The notes under the pieces: generated by a model
Told to the model about the DNA's origin: nothing
Database searches by the model: none
The model's input: only the letters and a program-made list of their open reading frames with translations
In this document: one piece after another, positions 23,352 through 30,711 of the stretch
Numbering within the stretch: the first letter of the stretch is position 1
Layout: every line of letters starts with the position of its first letter
Assembly (NCBI GenBank): GCA_021828545.1
Contig: JAJZEN010000104.1
Location: 313-45,846 of the forward strand
Source of the DNA: Actinomycetes bacterium
GTDB taxonomy: Bacteria; Actinomycetota; Acidimicrobiia; Acidimicrobiales; RAAP-2
DNA: 45,534 nt
Direction: 5' to 3'
Made by a program: the position numbers and the translations under genes

Positions 23352-24628
23352 GCGATGTACCTCCACTGCGCGAATCGCGCGACGCCCACGTCGTCAAGAA
23401 CCACCCGAACGGTCACGTACTCATCATTCACCGACGTCGCCACGACGTCACCCTCGCGATGGGCCGCGGCCACGAGATCTCCTCGGTCAATAGGAAGTCG
23501 AAGCGTCATCACCCGGTCCTTCGTGCGCAGCCGATCACCCACGGTGCCAATCACGTCGTCCAAATTATCTTGGGTCAGTGCCGAGACCCACACGCTGCCT
23601 TCGTAGACCTTGGCCAGATCACGCGAGCGTGAGCCGGGAACGTCAGCCTTGTTGAAGACGAGCAACTCAGGAACGTGGTCGGCGTGAATTTCACGAAGCA
23701 CATCGCGCACCGCCGCGATCTGCGACTCGGCGTCGTCACTAGCGCCGTCGACGACGTGGACCAGAAGGTCGGCGAGCTGGACCGACTTGAGCGTGCTCAT
23801 GAACGCCTCGACCAGTTCGTGGGGCAGATTCGATATGAACCCCACGGTGTCAGTGACCAGGATGGTCTCACCACCGGGCAATTGACGTTGACGCGTACGC
23901 GGGTCCAGCGTGACGAAGAGTCGGTTCTCCGCCGCCACGCCGGCGTCGGTGAGGGCGTTGAGCAGCGAGGACTTGCCCGCGTTGGTGTAGCCCACCAACG
24001 TCACTTCTCGGTGGCGCCCCCGGTCGCGTCCTTGGCGCTGCACCTCGCGCGTCCGGTCGATCTGCTTGAGTTCTTCACGAATGCGATGAATCCGGTGGAC
24101 GAGACGGCGTCGATCCACCTCGAGCTGGGTTTCACCGGGTCCGCGCGTGCCGATGCCCCCGGCCTGCTGGGACAGAGAACCGCCGGCCCGTCGAAGGCGA
24201 GGTAGGCGATACTGCAGTAACGCCAACTCCACTTGGGCTTTGCCTTCGGGAGTGCGTGCGTTCTGCGCGAAGATATCCAAAATCACCGCGGTTCGATCAA
24301 TCGCCGTGCGTCCGAGGATCTTCTCGAGGTTCCGTTGTTGGGCCGGTGAGAGGTTCTGTTCGAACACCACGGTGTCCGAGTCCATCGCGAGGCATATCTC
24401 ACGGAGTTCAATGACCTTACCCGAGCCCAGAAAAGTCGCCGGATCCGGAGCATCCCGGCGCTGCACCACGCGCGCCACCACGTCGGCGCCGGCGGTGTCG
24501 ACGAGCAGGGCCAACTCATCGAGCTGATGATCAAGCTCCTCGACGGTCACACCGGGGAACTGGACGCCCACCAACACGATCTTTTCGCGAAACGAGCGGT
24601 CGATCAGCGTGGTGGGGACGTACGTCAC
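23348..24628 (-). CDS. hflX: Ribosome-associated GTPase HflX
   Basis: A GTPase of about 426 residues. The N-terminal HflX domain contains GSGKVIEL and the linker GGIGTRGPGETQLEVDRR; the G domain has G1 GYTNAGKSS, G3 DTVGF and G4 NKAD. HflX splits 70S ribosomes under stress. I chose GTG 24628 since it overlaps the dapF stop by four bases, as with its neighbours; GTG 24640 would add four residues but has no space for a ribosome binding site. It sits inside a diaminopimelate gene run, between dapF and dapC, which may simply reflect a shared operon. Confidence 0.93.
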   Translation of the reverse strand: MTYVPTTLIDRSFREKIVLVGVQFPGVTVEELDHQLDELALLVDTAGADVVARVVQRRDAPDPATFLGSGKVIELREICLAMDSDTVVFEQNLSPAQQRNLEKILGRTAIDRTAVILDIFAQNARTPEGKAQVELALLQYRLPRLRRAGGSLSQQAGGIGTRGPGETQLEVDRRRLVHRIHRIREELKQIDRTREVQRQGRDRGRHREVTLVGYTNAGKSSLLNALTDAGVAAENRLFVTLDPRTRQRQLPGGETILVTDTVGFISNLPHELVEAFMSTLKSVQLADLLVHVVDGASDDAESQIAAVRDVLREIHADHVPELLVFNKADVPGSRSRDLAKVYEGSVWVSALTQDNLDDVIGTVGDRLRTKDRVMTLRLPIDRGDLVAAAHREGDVVATSVNDEYVTVRVVLDDVGVARFAQWRYIA

Positions 24629-25392
24629 CCCCCGAGCCACTCCACGTTCGCCACGAACTTCACGGGACCCTCGAGTCGGGCACTGCCCTCGCCCAAGGTG
24701 ACGCGCAGCGAACCACCAGGGTTATCGACCGTCACGTCCGATCCGGTCAGACCACGTTGGTGACACACCGCCGCGGTCGCCACCGAGCCGGTCCCGCACG
24801 CCAACGTCCAGCCAACGCCCCGCTCGATGACCCGAATCACCACGTGCGCCTCATCAATGATCTCGACGAATTCAACGTTCGCGCCCCCGAGTTGGAAAGC
24901 AAGCTTCGCGGCCATCTCCTCACGATTGATATCGTCCCAGTCGGGATTGTTGACCACCACCACGTGAGGATTGCCCACGTGCGCCACGCCCAACGCCCCC
25001 TCGAGGGTGCGACCCAGGGTGACGGGACCCATATCGACACTACCCACTCCACAATCCTCGCGCAGGTCCAGCGTGACGAGTCGAACACCAGCCAGGGTGT
25101 TCACACGCATCTCACGGTCACTTCGTCCCGTTGCGCGACGCACCGCGGCGACGAGGCAGCGAATCCCATTGCCGGACATTTCAGCGATGGTTCCGTCCGC
25201 GTTGTAGAGCGTCATCGAGATCGTCGGCGCCACGGTCGCCACCAACAATCCATCCGCGCCCACCCCCAAGTGACGGTCGCACGCGGCGCGCGCGCGATGC
25301 GCGTTCCACCACGGATCGGCACCCTGCTCGACGACGTCGACCAGGAAGTCGTTTCCCGCGCCCTGCCACTTTTGTAATGAACGAAGTGCCAT
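24625..25392 (-). CDS. dapF: Diaminopimelate epimerase DapF, with Ser at the first catalytic Cys position
   Basis: A 255-residue protein of the DapF fold that should interconvert LL- and meso-diaminopimelate. The N-terminal KWQGAGNDFL and the second active site LACGTGS (Cys199) are normal. The first active site, usually N-x-D-G-S-x4-C-G-N-G, reads NADGTIAEMSGNG, so Ser73 replaces the catalytic Cys (codon TCC at 25174-25176, one base from TGC). The adjacent Cys79 (GIRC) is a conserved but non-catalytic position in relatives. Length and all other motifs are normal and no other dapF is in the window. It lies five bases after miaA and overlaps hflX by four. Confidence 0.9.
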   Translation of the reverse strand: MALRSLQKWQGAGNDFLVDVVEQGADPWWNAHRARAACDRHLGVGADGLLVATVAPTISMTLYNADGTIAEMSGNGIRCLVAAVRRATGRSDREMRVNTLAGVRLVTLDLREDCGVGSVDMGPVTLGRTLEGALGVAHVGNPHVVVVNNPDWDDINREEMAAKLAFQLGGANVEFVEIIDEAHVVIRVIERGVGWTLACGTGSVATAAVCHQRGLTGSDVTVDNPGGSLRVTLGEGSARLEGPVKFVANVEWLGG

Positions 25393-25397
25393 AGTCT

Positions 25398-26324
25398 TTA
25401 GTCTCGCACGAACCCATCGGGACTTCCCAGAACCTCCTCGAGTCGTTTCGCCGCGTCGTAGGGGTCGTCAAACCACTCCACGCGCGGATCACGCTGGAAC
25501 CAAGAACGCTGGCGCCGAGCGAGACGACGACTCTGTTGGATCGCGTCTTCTACGCAACGATCCAGGTCGGCACCCTCGTCCAAGTGACGAAGCAATTCTC
25601 GATATCCCACGGCCTGACGGGCCGTGCGACTCATCCCGTGTTCCCTCAGGTGTGCGACCTCCTCTACTAGTCCTCGTTCAATCCAAGCCTCGAAACGTCT
25701 CCGAATTCGCACATCTAAAACATCAAATTCACAATTAAGTCCAACTTGCACGACTCTCGACGGTCCATACTGGCGAAGACCCGCCCCGAAGGACGAAAAC
25801 GGCCGGCCGCTGCCCAGCGTGACCTCGAGCGCGCGTATGACGCGGCGCAGGTTGGTGGGCTCAATTTTCTCCGCCGCCGCCGAATCGAGAAGTCGCAACT
25901 GCTCGTAGAGTCCGACGCCGTCGTCCGCGCGGGCGTCGAGCTCGGCGCGAACCTCCGGAAATCTTCCGGGGATGTCAAGATCGTCCAACACCGCCCGTCC
26001 GTAGAGGCCGGTCCCCCCGACGTAGAGTATCGATCCACCCCGTGCCCATACCTCGCTCGCGGCGGCTCGCGCGGCACCTTGGAACTCGCTCACCGTGTAT
26101 TCGTCCGAGGGGTCCACGAGGTCAAGTAGGTGGTAGTTGACCTCACGGCGTTCGCTCAGCGTCGCCTTCGCCGTCCCGATATCCATTCCGCGATAGACGC
26201 ACATCGAATCGACGCTGAGGATTTCCACGTCACCGTTGGCGAGCGCGAGCTCGTGGGCCAACGCAGATTTGCCTGACGCGGTCGCGCCGACCAGGGCGAC
26301 CGCCATTCCACCGTGGTTCCTCAC
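25398..26324 (-). CDS. miaA: tRNA dimethylallyltransferase MiaA
   Basis: A 308-residue enzyme that adds a dimethylallyl group to A37 of tRNAs reading UNN codons. The P-loop is GATASGKS (residues 13-20), the substrate Asp lies in VDSMCVYRGMDIGTAK, and the later RRVIRALEV and RQAVGYRE motifs are typical. GTG 26324 overlaps the miaB stop by four bases (GTGA), like other pairs here; ATG 26306 would remove six residues and is possible. The preceding miaB acts on the product, so both A37 steps are encoded together. Confidence 0.93.
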   Translation of the reverse strand: MRNHGGMAVALVGATASGKSALAHELALANGDVEILSVDSMCVYRGMDIGTAKATLSERREVNYHLLDLVDPSDEYTVSEFQGAARAAASEVWARGGSILYVGGTGLYGRAVLDDLDIPGRFPEVRAELDARADDGVGLYEQLRLLDSAAAEKIEPTNLRRVIRALEVTLGSGRPFSSFGAGLRQYGPSRVVQVGLNCEFDVLDVRIRRRFEAWIERGLVEEVAHLREHGMSRTARQAVGYRELLRHLDEGADLDRCVEDAIQQSRRLARRQRSWFQRDPRVEWFDDPYDAAKRLEEVLGSPDGFVRD

Positions 26325-27715
26325 GAGTTCAGCAAAGGGATACGCACCTTGTGTCGCGGGCCCCGAACGTAGGACTCGAGTTCGCCGAGTAAGTGGTAGG
26401 GCGCACCGTGGGTGACCTTGACCCGTACCAGTGATCCGCCGCGCAATGGTTGATCGCTCGCGGCGAAGTGGATCAACTTGCCCTGGCGCGTCCGACCCGA
26501 GATCATCTGATCATTGCGCCGCGAGGGACCTTCGACCAACACCTCCTCGACCCGACCTTCGCGGCGGGCGTGGTGACGAAGCGCGGAACGGTCCAGCACC
26601 TCCTTGAGGCGGGTGAAACGCTCGGCGATCACGTCGGCGTCGACAAAATCCGCGCGCAACTCCGCCGCGCGAGTTCCTTCGCGCGGCGAGAAAATGAAGG
26701 TGTACGCCGAATCGAAATCAGCCTCGGCCACCACCGCCAACGTCTCGTCGAAATCGGCGTCGCTCTCGCCGGGGAATCCCACGATCAAGTCCGTCGTCAC
26801 CGCCAAGTCGTCGACGCCCGCGCGCGCGTCGGCGAGGCGACGTAAGTAACGTTCGGCGCTGTAGCCCCGCCGCATCGCCTTTAACACCCTGTCCGATCCC
26901 GACTGCATCGGTAGGTGTAACTGCGGACACACGGCGGGCGTCTCGGCCATCGCCCGAATGGTCTCGGGTCGAAGATCCTTGGGGTGGGGGCTCGTGAAAC
27001 GGATCCGTTCGAGCCCCTCGATTTCGCCCAACGCGCGTAACAAGTCCGCGAAAAGCGGCCGACGCCGAGTGATGTCGCGTCCGTACGAATTGACGTTCTG
27101 GCCCAGGACGGTAATCTCGGTCACCCCTGAACGCGCGAGCATCTCGCCCTCGCGCACCAGGTCGTCGAAGGGGCGACTGATCTCGCCACCGCGTACCGCC
27201 GGCACGATGCAGTAGGCGCAGGTATTGTCACAGCCCGTTTGTATCGTCATCCACGCCGCCCACGGCAACTCGCGAACCGCGTAGAGTGCGGGCGCCATGT
27301 CGCGCGCGGCGTCGGGGTCGGGAGCGTCCCACACTTGCACTACCGGACCCTCGAGCGCGGCGCGGCGCAGTAGTTCGGGGGCGTCAGCCAAATTGTGCGT
27401 ACCAAAGACGACGTCGACCCATCCCGCACGTTCCACGATGCGCCCGCGGTCCTTTTGCGCCATGCAGCCGCCCACGGCGATCTGCATCTCCGGACGCCGT
27501 TGCTTCTCGGCCTTGAGATGACCGAGGGCGCTGTAGAGCTTGAGATCAGCGTTCTCGCGGATGGTGCAGGTATTAAAGATCACCACGTCAGCGTCGCCGT
27601 GAGGGTCGGCGGCCACCATTCCTTCCTTGACGAGCAGCCCCGCCAGTCTCTCGGAGTCGTGTTCGTTCATCTGACACCCAAAGGTCCGAATGGTGAAGGT
27701 TTTGGGACGCGGCAC
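26321..27715 (-). CDS. miaB: tRNA-2-methylthio-N6-dimethylallyladenosine synthase MiaB
   Basis: A 464-residue radical-SAM methylthiotransferase. The N-terminal UPF0004 domain holds the auxiliary-cluster Cys14, Cys50 and Cys84 (FGCQMNEHDSE, NTCTIRE, GGCMAQ). The radical-SAM cluster is GCDNTCAYC (Cys162, Cys166, Cys169). A C-terminal TRAM domain follows from about residue 390. It converts i6A37 to ms2i6A37, directly downstream of MiaA's reaction. The start is GTG 27715. About 40 bases separate it from rhtA; an imperfect inverted repeat there (GCCCCAG / CTGGGGC, 27717-27767) may weaken read-through. Confidence 0.95.
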   Translation of the reverse strand: MPRPKTFTIRTFGCQMNEHDSERLAGLLVKEGMVAADPHGDADVVIFNTCTIRENADLKLYSALGHLKAEKQRRPEMQIAVGGCMAQKDRGRIVERAGWVDVVFGTHNLADAPELLRRAALEGPVVQVWDAPDPDAARDMAPALYAVRELPWAAWMTIQTGCDNTCAYCIVPAVRGGEISRPFDDLVREGEMLARSGVTEITVLGQNVNSYGRDITRRRPLFADLLRALGEIEGLERIRFTSPHPKDLRPETIRAMAETPAVCPQLHLPMQSGSDRVLKAMRRGYSAERYLRRLADARAGVDDLAVTTDLIVGFPGESDADFDETLAVVAEADFDSAYTFIFSPREGTRAAELRADFVDADVIAERFTRLKEVLDRSALRHHARREGRVEEVLVEGPSRRNDQMISGRTRQGKLIHFAASDQPLRGGSLVRVKVTHGAPYHLLGELESYVRGPRHKVRIPLLNS

Positions 27716-27757
27716 CGCCCCAGCCTAATGTTCGTGACCGGATCGGCCCCCCCGGGT

Positions 27758-28627
27758 TCACTGGGGCACCACCTCCTCGGGCGTCCGGGACCGCACCATC
27801 ACCCCGGCGCCGGCCGCCACCACGCAGCCCAGGCCTACCAGTACCCACGGCGTCACGGATTCTCCCAACACGATGAATCCAATGGCGAAGGCGATGGCGG
27901 GGTCGAGGCTCATCAATACCCCCGCCGCCGCGGGTCGGAGACGACGAAGGGCTTGGAGTTCCGCGGCGAAACCCACCACGATCGACATGAGGGCCACCAG
28001 TGCCACCCTCACCCCGAGCGTGGGATGGTCGAGTACCTTGGGGGCCGACGATATAACCCAGGGCGACGTCACCAGAGCGCTCACGCTCATCGAGACCGCG
28101 AGTCCACCGAATCCGCGAGTCGCGCCGCCCACTCGCGATGCGGCCAGGATGTAGCCACCCCACCCGAGACCACTGCCCAGCCCGAAGATGATCCCCGCCC
28201 AAGTGGTACCGCCGCCCGGGTGCGACAGCAGGACGACGCCCACCGCGGCGAGGAGCGCGTATCCGAAGTGTCGCCACGAGCGATGCGCGACGACGGCCAC
28301 ACAGAGAGGTCCGAGGAACTCAATGGTTACGGCGTTGCCCAAGGGAATCCGCGCGATGCACTGATAGAAGCACACGTTCATGAAGGCCACCGTCAGCCCC
28401 AAAATAATCGCCGCACGCCACTGGGGTCGCCGCCACGACTTCAGTGACGGACGTGTCGCACCCCACAAGATCAGCGCCCCGAACGCGAAGCGCCATCCGC
28501 TCGTCGCGACGGGGCCCAACTCCGCGAACGCCGGTCGCACCATCGCCGCCGACCACTGAATCAACGCGGCTCCCAGGATGAGGAAACCAGCCCCCGCCAA
28601 CGACACCCGCGTGGGTGAAGCGCTCAC
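27758..28627 (-). CDS. RhtA-like homoserine/threonine exporter (EamA/DMT family)
   Basis: A 289-residue membrane protein with ten predicted helices in two EamA repeats. The stretches RIPLGNAVTIEFLGPLCVAV and GVLMSLDPAIA match E. coli RhtA, the threonine and homoserine exporter, better than other drug/metabolite transporters I can recall. The gene lies four bases downstream of thrB, homoserine kinase, which supports a role in disposing of homoserine or threonine; that link is inference. GTG 28627 is the first start after the thrB stop and has no clear ribosome binding site, so translation may be coupled. Confidence 0.83.
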   Translation of the reverse strand: MSASPTRVSLAGAGFLILGAALIQWSAAMVRPAFAELGPVATSGWRFAFGALILWGATRPSLKSWRRPQWRAAIILGLTVAFMNVCFYQCIARIPLGNAVTIEFLGPLCVAVVAHRSWRHFGYALLAAVGVVLLSHPGGGTTWAGIIFGLGSGLGWGGYILAASRVGGATRGFGGLAVSMSVSALVTSPWVISSAPKVLDHPTLGVRVALVALMSIVVGFAAELQALRRLRPAAAGVLMSLDPAIAFAIGFIVLGESVTPWVLVGLGCVVAAGAGVMVRSRTPEEVVPQ

Positions 28628-28630
28628 GGA

Positions 28631-29479
28631 CTAGGTGAGCTGCAGGCCACGGCGGTCAGCTTCGAGCCGCCAGACGACGCCCGCCATCGACTGCTCTGTG
28701 AGGAAGGACTCGGCCGCCGTCGCGACCCCGTCACGGGTATCGACGTCACAGAGTGCGAGCATCGTCGAACCCGCGCCCGACCAGCACGATCCGACCGCCC
28801 CGGCGTCACGCAGTCTCGCGAGGAGGGGTTGGGCGAAGGGTAGCAGGGACATCCGGTAGGGCTGGTGAAGATGGTCCCTCATCGATCCCGGCGTGAAATG
28901 GTCGCGATTCGCCAATCCGGCGATCAAGAGACCCAAATTACTCAGATTATGTACCGCATCCTCGAAGGGCACTCGTGACGGCAGCACCCGGCGCGCGTCG
29001 GCCGTCGCGAGTTCCTCGTCGGGGACCACCGCGACGAAACACCAGGCGGGGTCCAGCGTCAGGGAACGAGCGACGACGTTGGCGCGGTCGTCCGTGCCCG
29101 CCACAATCAGACCACCCATCATCGAAGCCGCCGCGTTCTCCGCGTGACCGTCGATATCGGCCGCCACCCGAAGTGCGTCGTCGGAACCCGCGGCGGCGGC
29201 GGCGGCGAGTGCGAGGGCCGCTGACGAACCCAGACCCCGCGACATCGGGATTCGTGAGTTGACGTGGAGGGAGAAGTTCTGGTGACCCAGGACGCGCGCG
29301 GCCACTTGTGCACCGAGATGACGCTCATCGTCGTAGAGACCCGCGCCGAATCCCTCGCTCGAGATCGAGAAGGTATCGGCGAGTTCGACCCGGACCTCGA
29401 CATAAGATGTCAGCGCCAGCGCCAGGGTGTCGAAGCCAGGACCCAGGTTGGCGGAACTAGCGGGAACGCGCGCGAGCAT
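28631..29479 (-). CDS. thrB: Homoserine kinase ThrB
   Basis: A 282-residue GHMP kinase. It opens with ARVPASSANLGPGFDTLALA, has the ATP loop PMSRGLGSSAALALA near residue 78, and the C-terminal glycine motif GSCWSGAGSTML. It phosphorylates homoserine for threonine synthesis. The neighbouring thrA and thrC are not in the window. ATG 29479 lies five bases after the dacA stop, and rhtA follows at once. Homoserine and diaminopimelate both derive from aspartate semialdehyde, which links thrB to the dap genes in the same run. Confidence 0.9.
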   Translation of the reverse strand: MLARVPASSANLGPGFDTLALALTSYVEVRVELADTFSISSEGFGAGLYDDERHLGAQVAARVLGHQNFSLHVNSRIPMSRGLGSSAALALAAAAAAGSDDALRVAADIDGHAENAAASMMGGLIVAGTDDRANVVARSLTLDPAWCFVAVVPDEELATADARRVLPSRVPFEDAVHNLSNLGLLIAGLANRDHFTPGSMRDHLHQPYRMSLLPFAQPLLARLRDAGAVGSCWSGAGSTMLALCDVDTRDGVATAAESFLTEQSMAGVVWRLEADRRGLQLT

Positions 29480-29484
29480 CCCGG

Positions 29485-30702
29485 TCAGCGTAGACGCTGC
29501 GCCAACGTCAGCGGCGAGAGGGCGTGTTCCACGGTGAGTGGGACGTCGTAGACGCTTCCCTCTTGGACCTGTAACGTGCCCACCACCTCACCCGGCGTGA
29601 GCGGCTGGGATTCGGTATCGACGTGCATCGTCACGTTCGCCGACTGCAGGGCGGCGAACCAGTCAAGTCGAAGATGCTTCTTGACCACGACGTTGACGCG
29701 ATCACCACCCCAGCCGATCGTTCCCACCACCGTTCCCGCTGGGATCCACAGGCTCGTGCGACTCGCCAGGATCGAGCGTTCGAGAGCGAGGGCCTCGTCC
29801 CCCGCGGGACCGAGAAGGTCACCCCCGCGCGCGCCCATCACCACGGCGTACGCGATATGGGTACGCCCGGCGAACGTGAAGGTCATCGCCATCGCGTCGC
29901 AGCCGCCCGCGGCCTCGGTGCGACCCGATTTGACGCCCACCACGTTGTTGGATCCGACGAAGGGCGTGTACGAACCCAGCGTTCCCGCGACCGGCAACGT
30001 CACCGTCGCCTGGTCGGCGATGGTGCGGATCACTGGTGACTCCATTAAGAGGGCGGACAATTTCGCCACGTCCAGGGCGGTGGAGACCGAGGCCGAATCG
30101 ATGCCGGCGACGTCGGCGTAGTGGGTGTCCGACAGTCCCAAGACGCGCGCTTCCTCGTTCATACGGGCCACGAACGTCGTGGTGTTGCCCCACGCCAGAT
30201 TGGCGAGCAGCGTCGCGTAGTTGCCCGCGGAGTGCACCATGAGCCCGGCCAACAGTTGATTCTCACACAGCGTCTCGCCCAGCGCCACGGCGGCGTTGGA
30301 CTGGCCCTCTTGCACCACAACGTCGTAATTGGCGACGTCACCCGCATTAATCGTGATGCACGGCCCCGTCTCCCCCGGTGCGAGCGGGAGTTTCTTCAAG
30401 GTGACGTAGGCGGTCATCAACTTCGTCAAACTGGCCATGGGTACGACCTGATCGTGATGAGTCTCCTCAAAACCGAGTGCGGGGATCACCACCGCCGCGC
30501 TACCGACGCTGGGCCAAGCGATGGCGCTGTGCGCGGGGATTTTCAAGCCCGACAGGAGCGACGTCGACGTGGAAGCCTGGTGCAGGAGTGGTAACTGCAT
30601 CATAAAGATCATCCCCGAAGCCATCGTCGCGCCCAGGGTCATCGAAGCCACGCGAGTCGCTAGTCCGCGCAAGGCGGGCGAGTGAGACGACGAACGAGGC
30701 AC
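29485..30702 (-). CDS. D-alanyl-D-alanine carboxypeptidase (PBP5/DacA family)
   Basis: A 405-residue serine peptidase family S11 protein that trims the terminal D-Ala from peptidoglycan stem peptides. A hydrophobic N-terminus (about 17-40) exports or anchors it. The SxxK motif is SLTK (Ser91, Lys94), the second motif region reads HSAGNYA, one residue off the usual S-G-N, and the third is KSG in place of KTG. A C-terminal beta domain of about 90 residues follows, as in PBP5, but I see no clear amphipathic anchor helix at the end. GTG 30702 is nine bases after the ftsK stop. Confidence 0.88.
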   Translation of the reverse strand: MPRSSSHSPALRGLATRVASMTLGATMASGMIFMMQLPLLHQASTSTSLLSGLKIPAHSAIAWPSVGSAAVVIPALGFEETHHDQVVPMASLTKLMTAYVTLKKLPLAPGETGPCITINAGDVANYDVVVQEGQSNAAVALGETLCENQLLAGLMVHSAGNYATLLANLAWGNTTTFVARMNEEARVLGLSDTHYADVAGIDSASVSTALDVAKLSALLMESPVIRTIADQATVTLPVAGTLGSYTPFVGSNNVVGVKSGRTEAAGGCDAMAMTFTFAGRTHIAYAVVMGARGGDLLGPAGDEALALERSILASRTSLWIPAGTVVGTIGWGGDRVNVVVKKHLRLDWFAALQSANVTMHVDTESQPLTPGEVVGTLQVQEGSVYDVPLTVEHALSPLTLAQRLR

Positions 30703-30711
30703 TCGAAAACG

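Noticed and set aside
27717-27767. GCCCCAG / CTGGGGC inverted repeat between rhtA and miaB as a terminator
   Set aside because: The loop is 37 bases, part of it overlaps the rhtA stop region, and there is no T-tract; noted only as weak.
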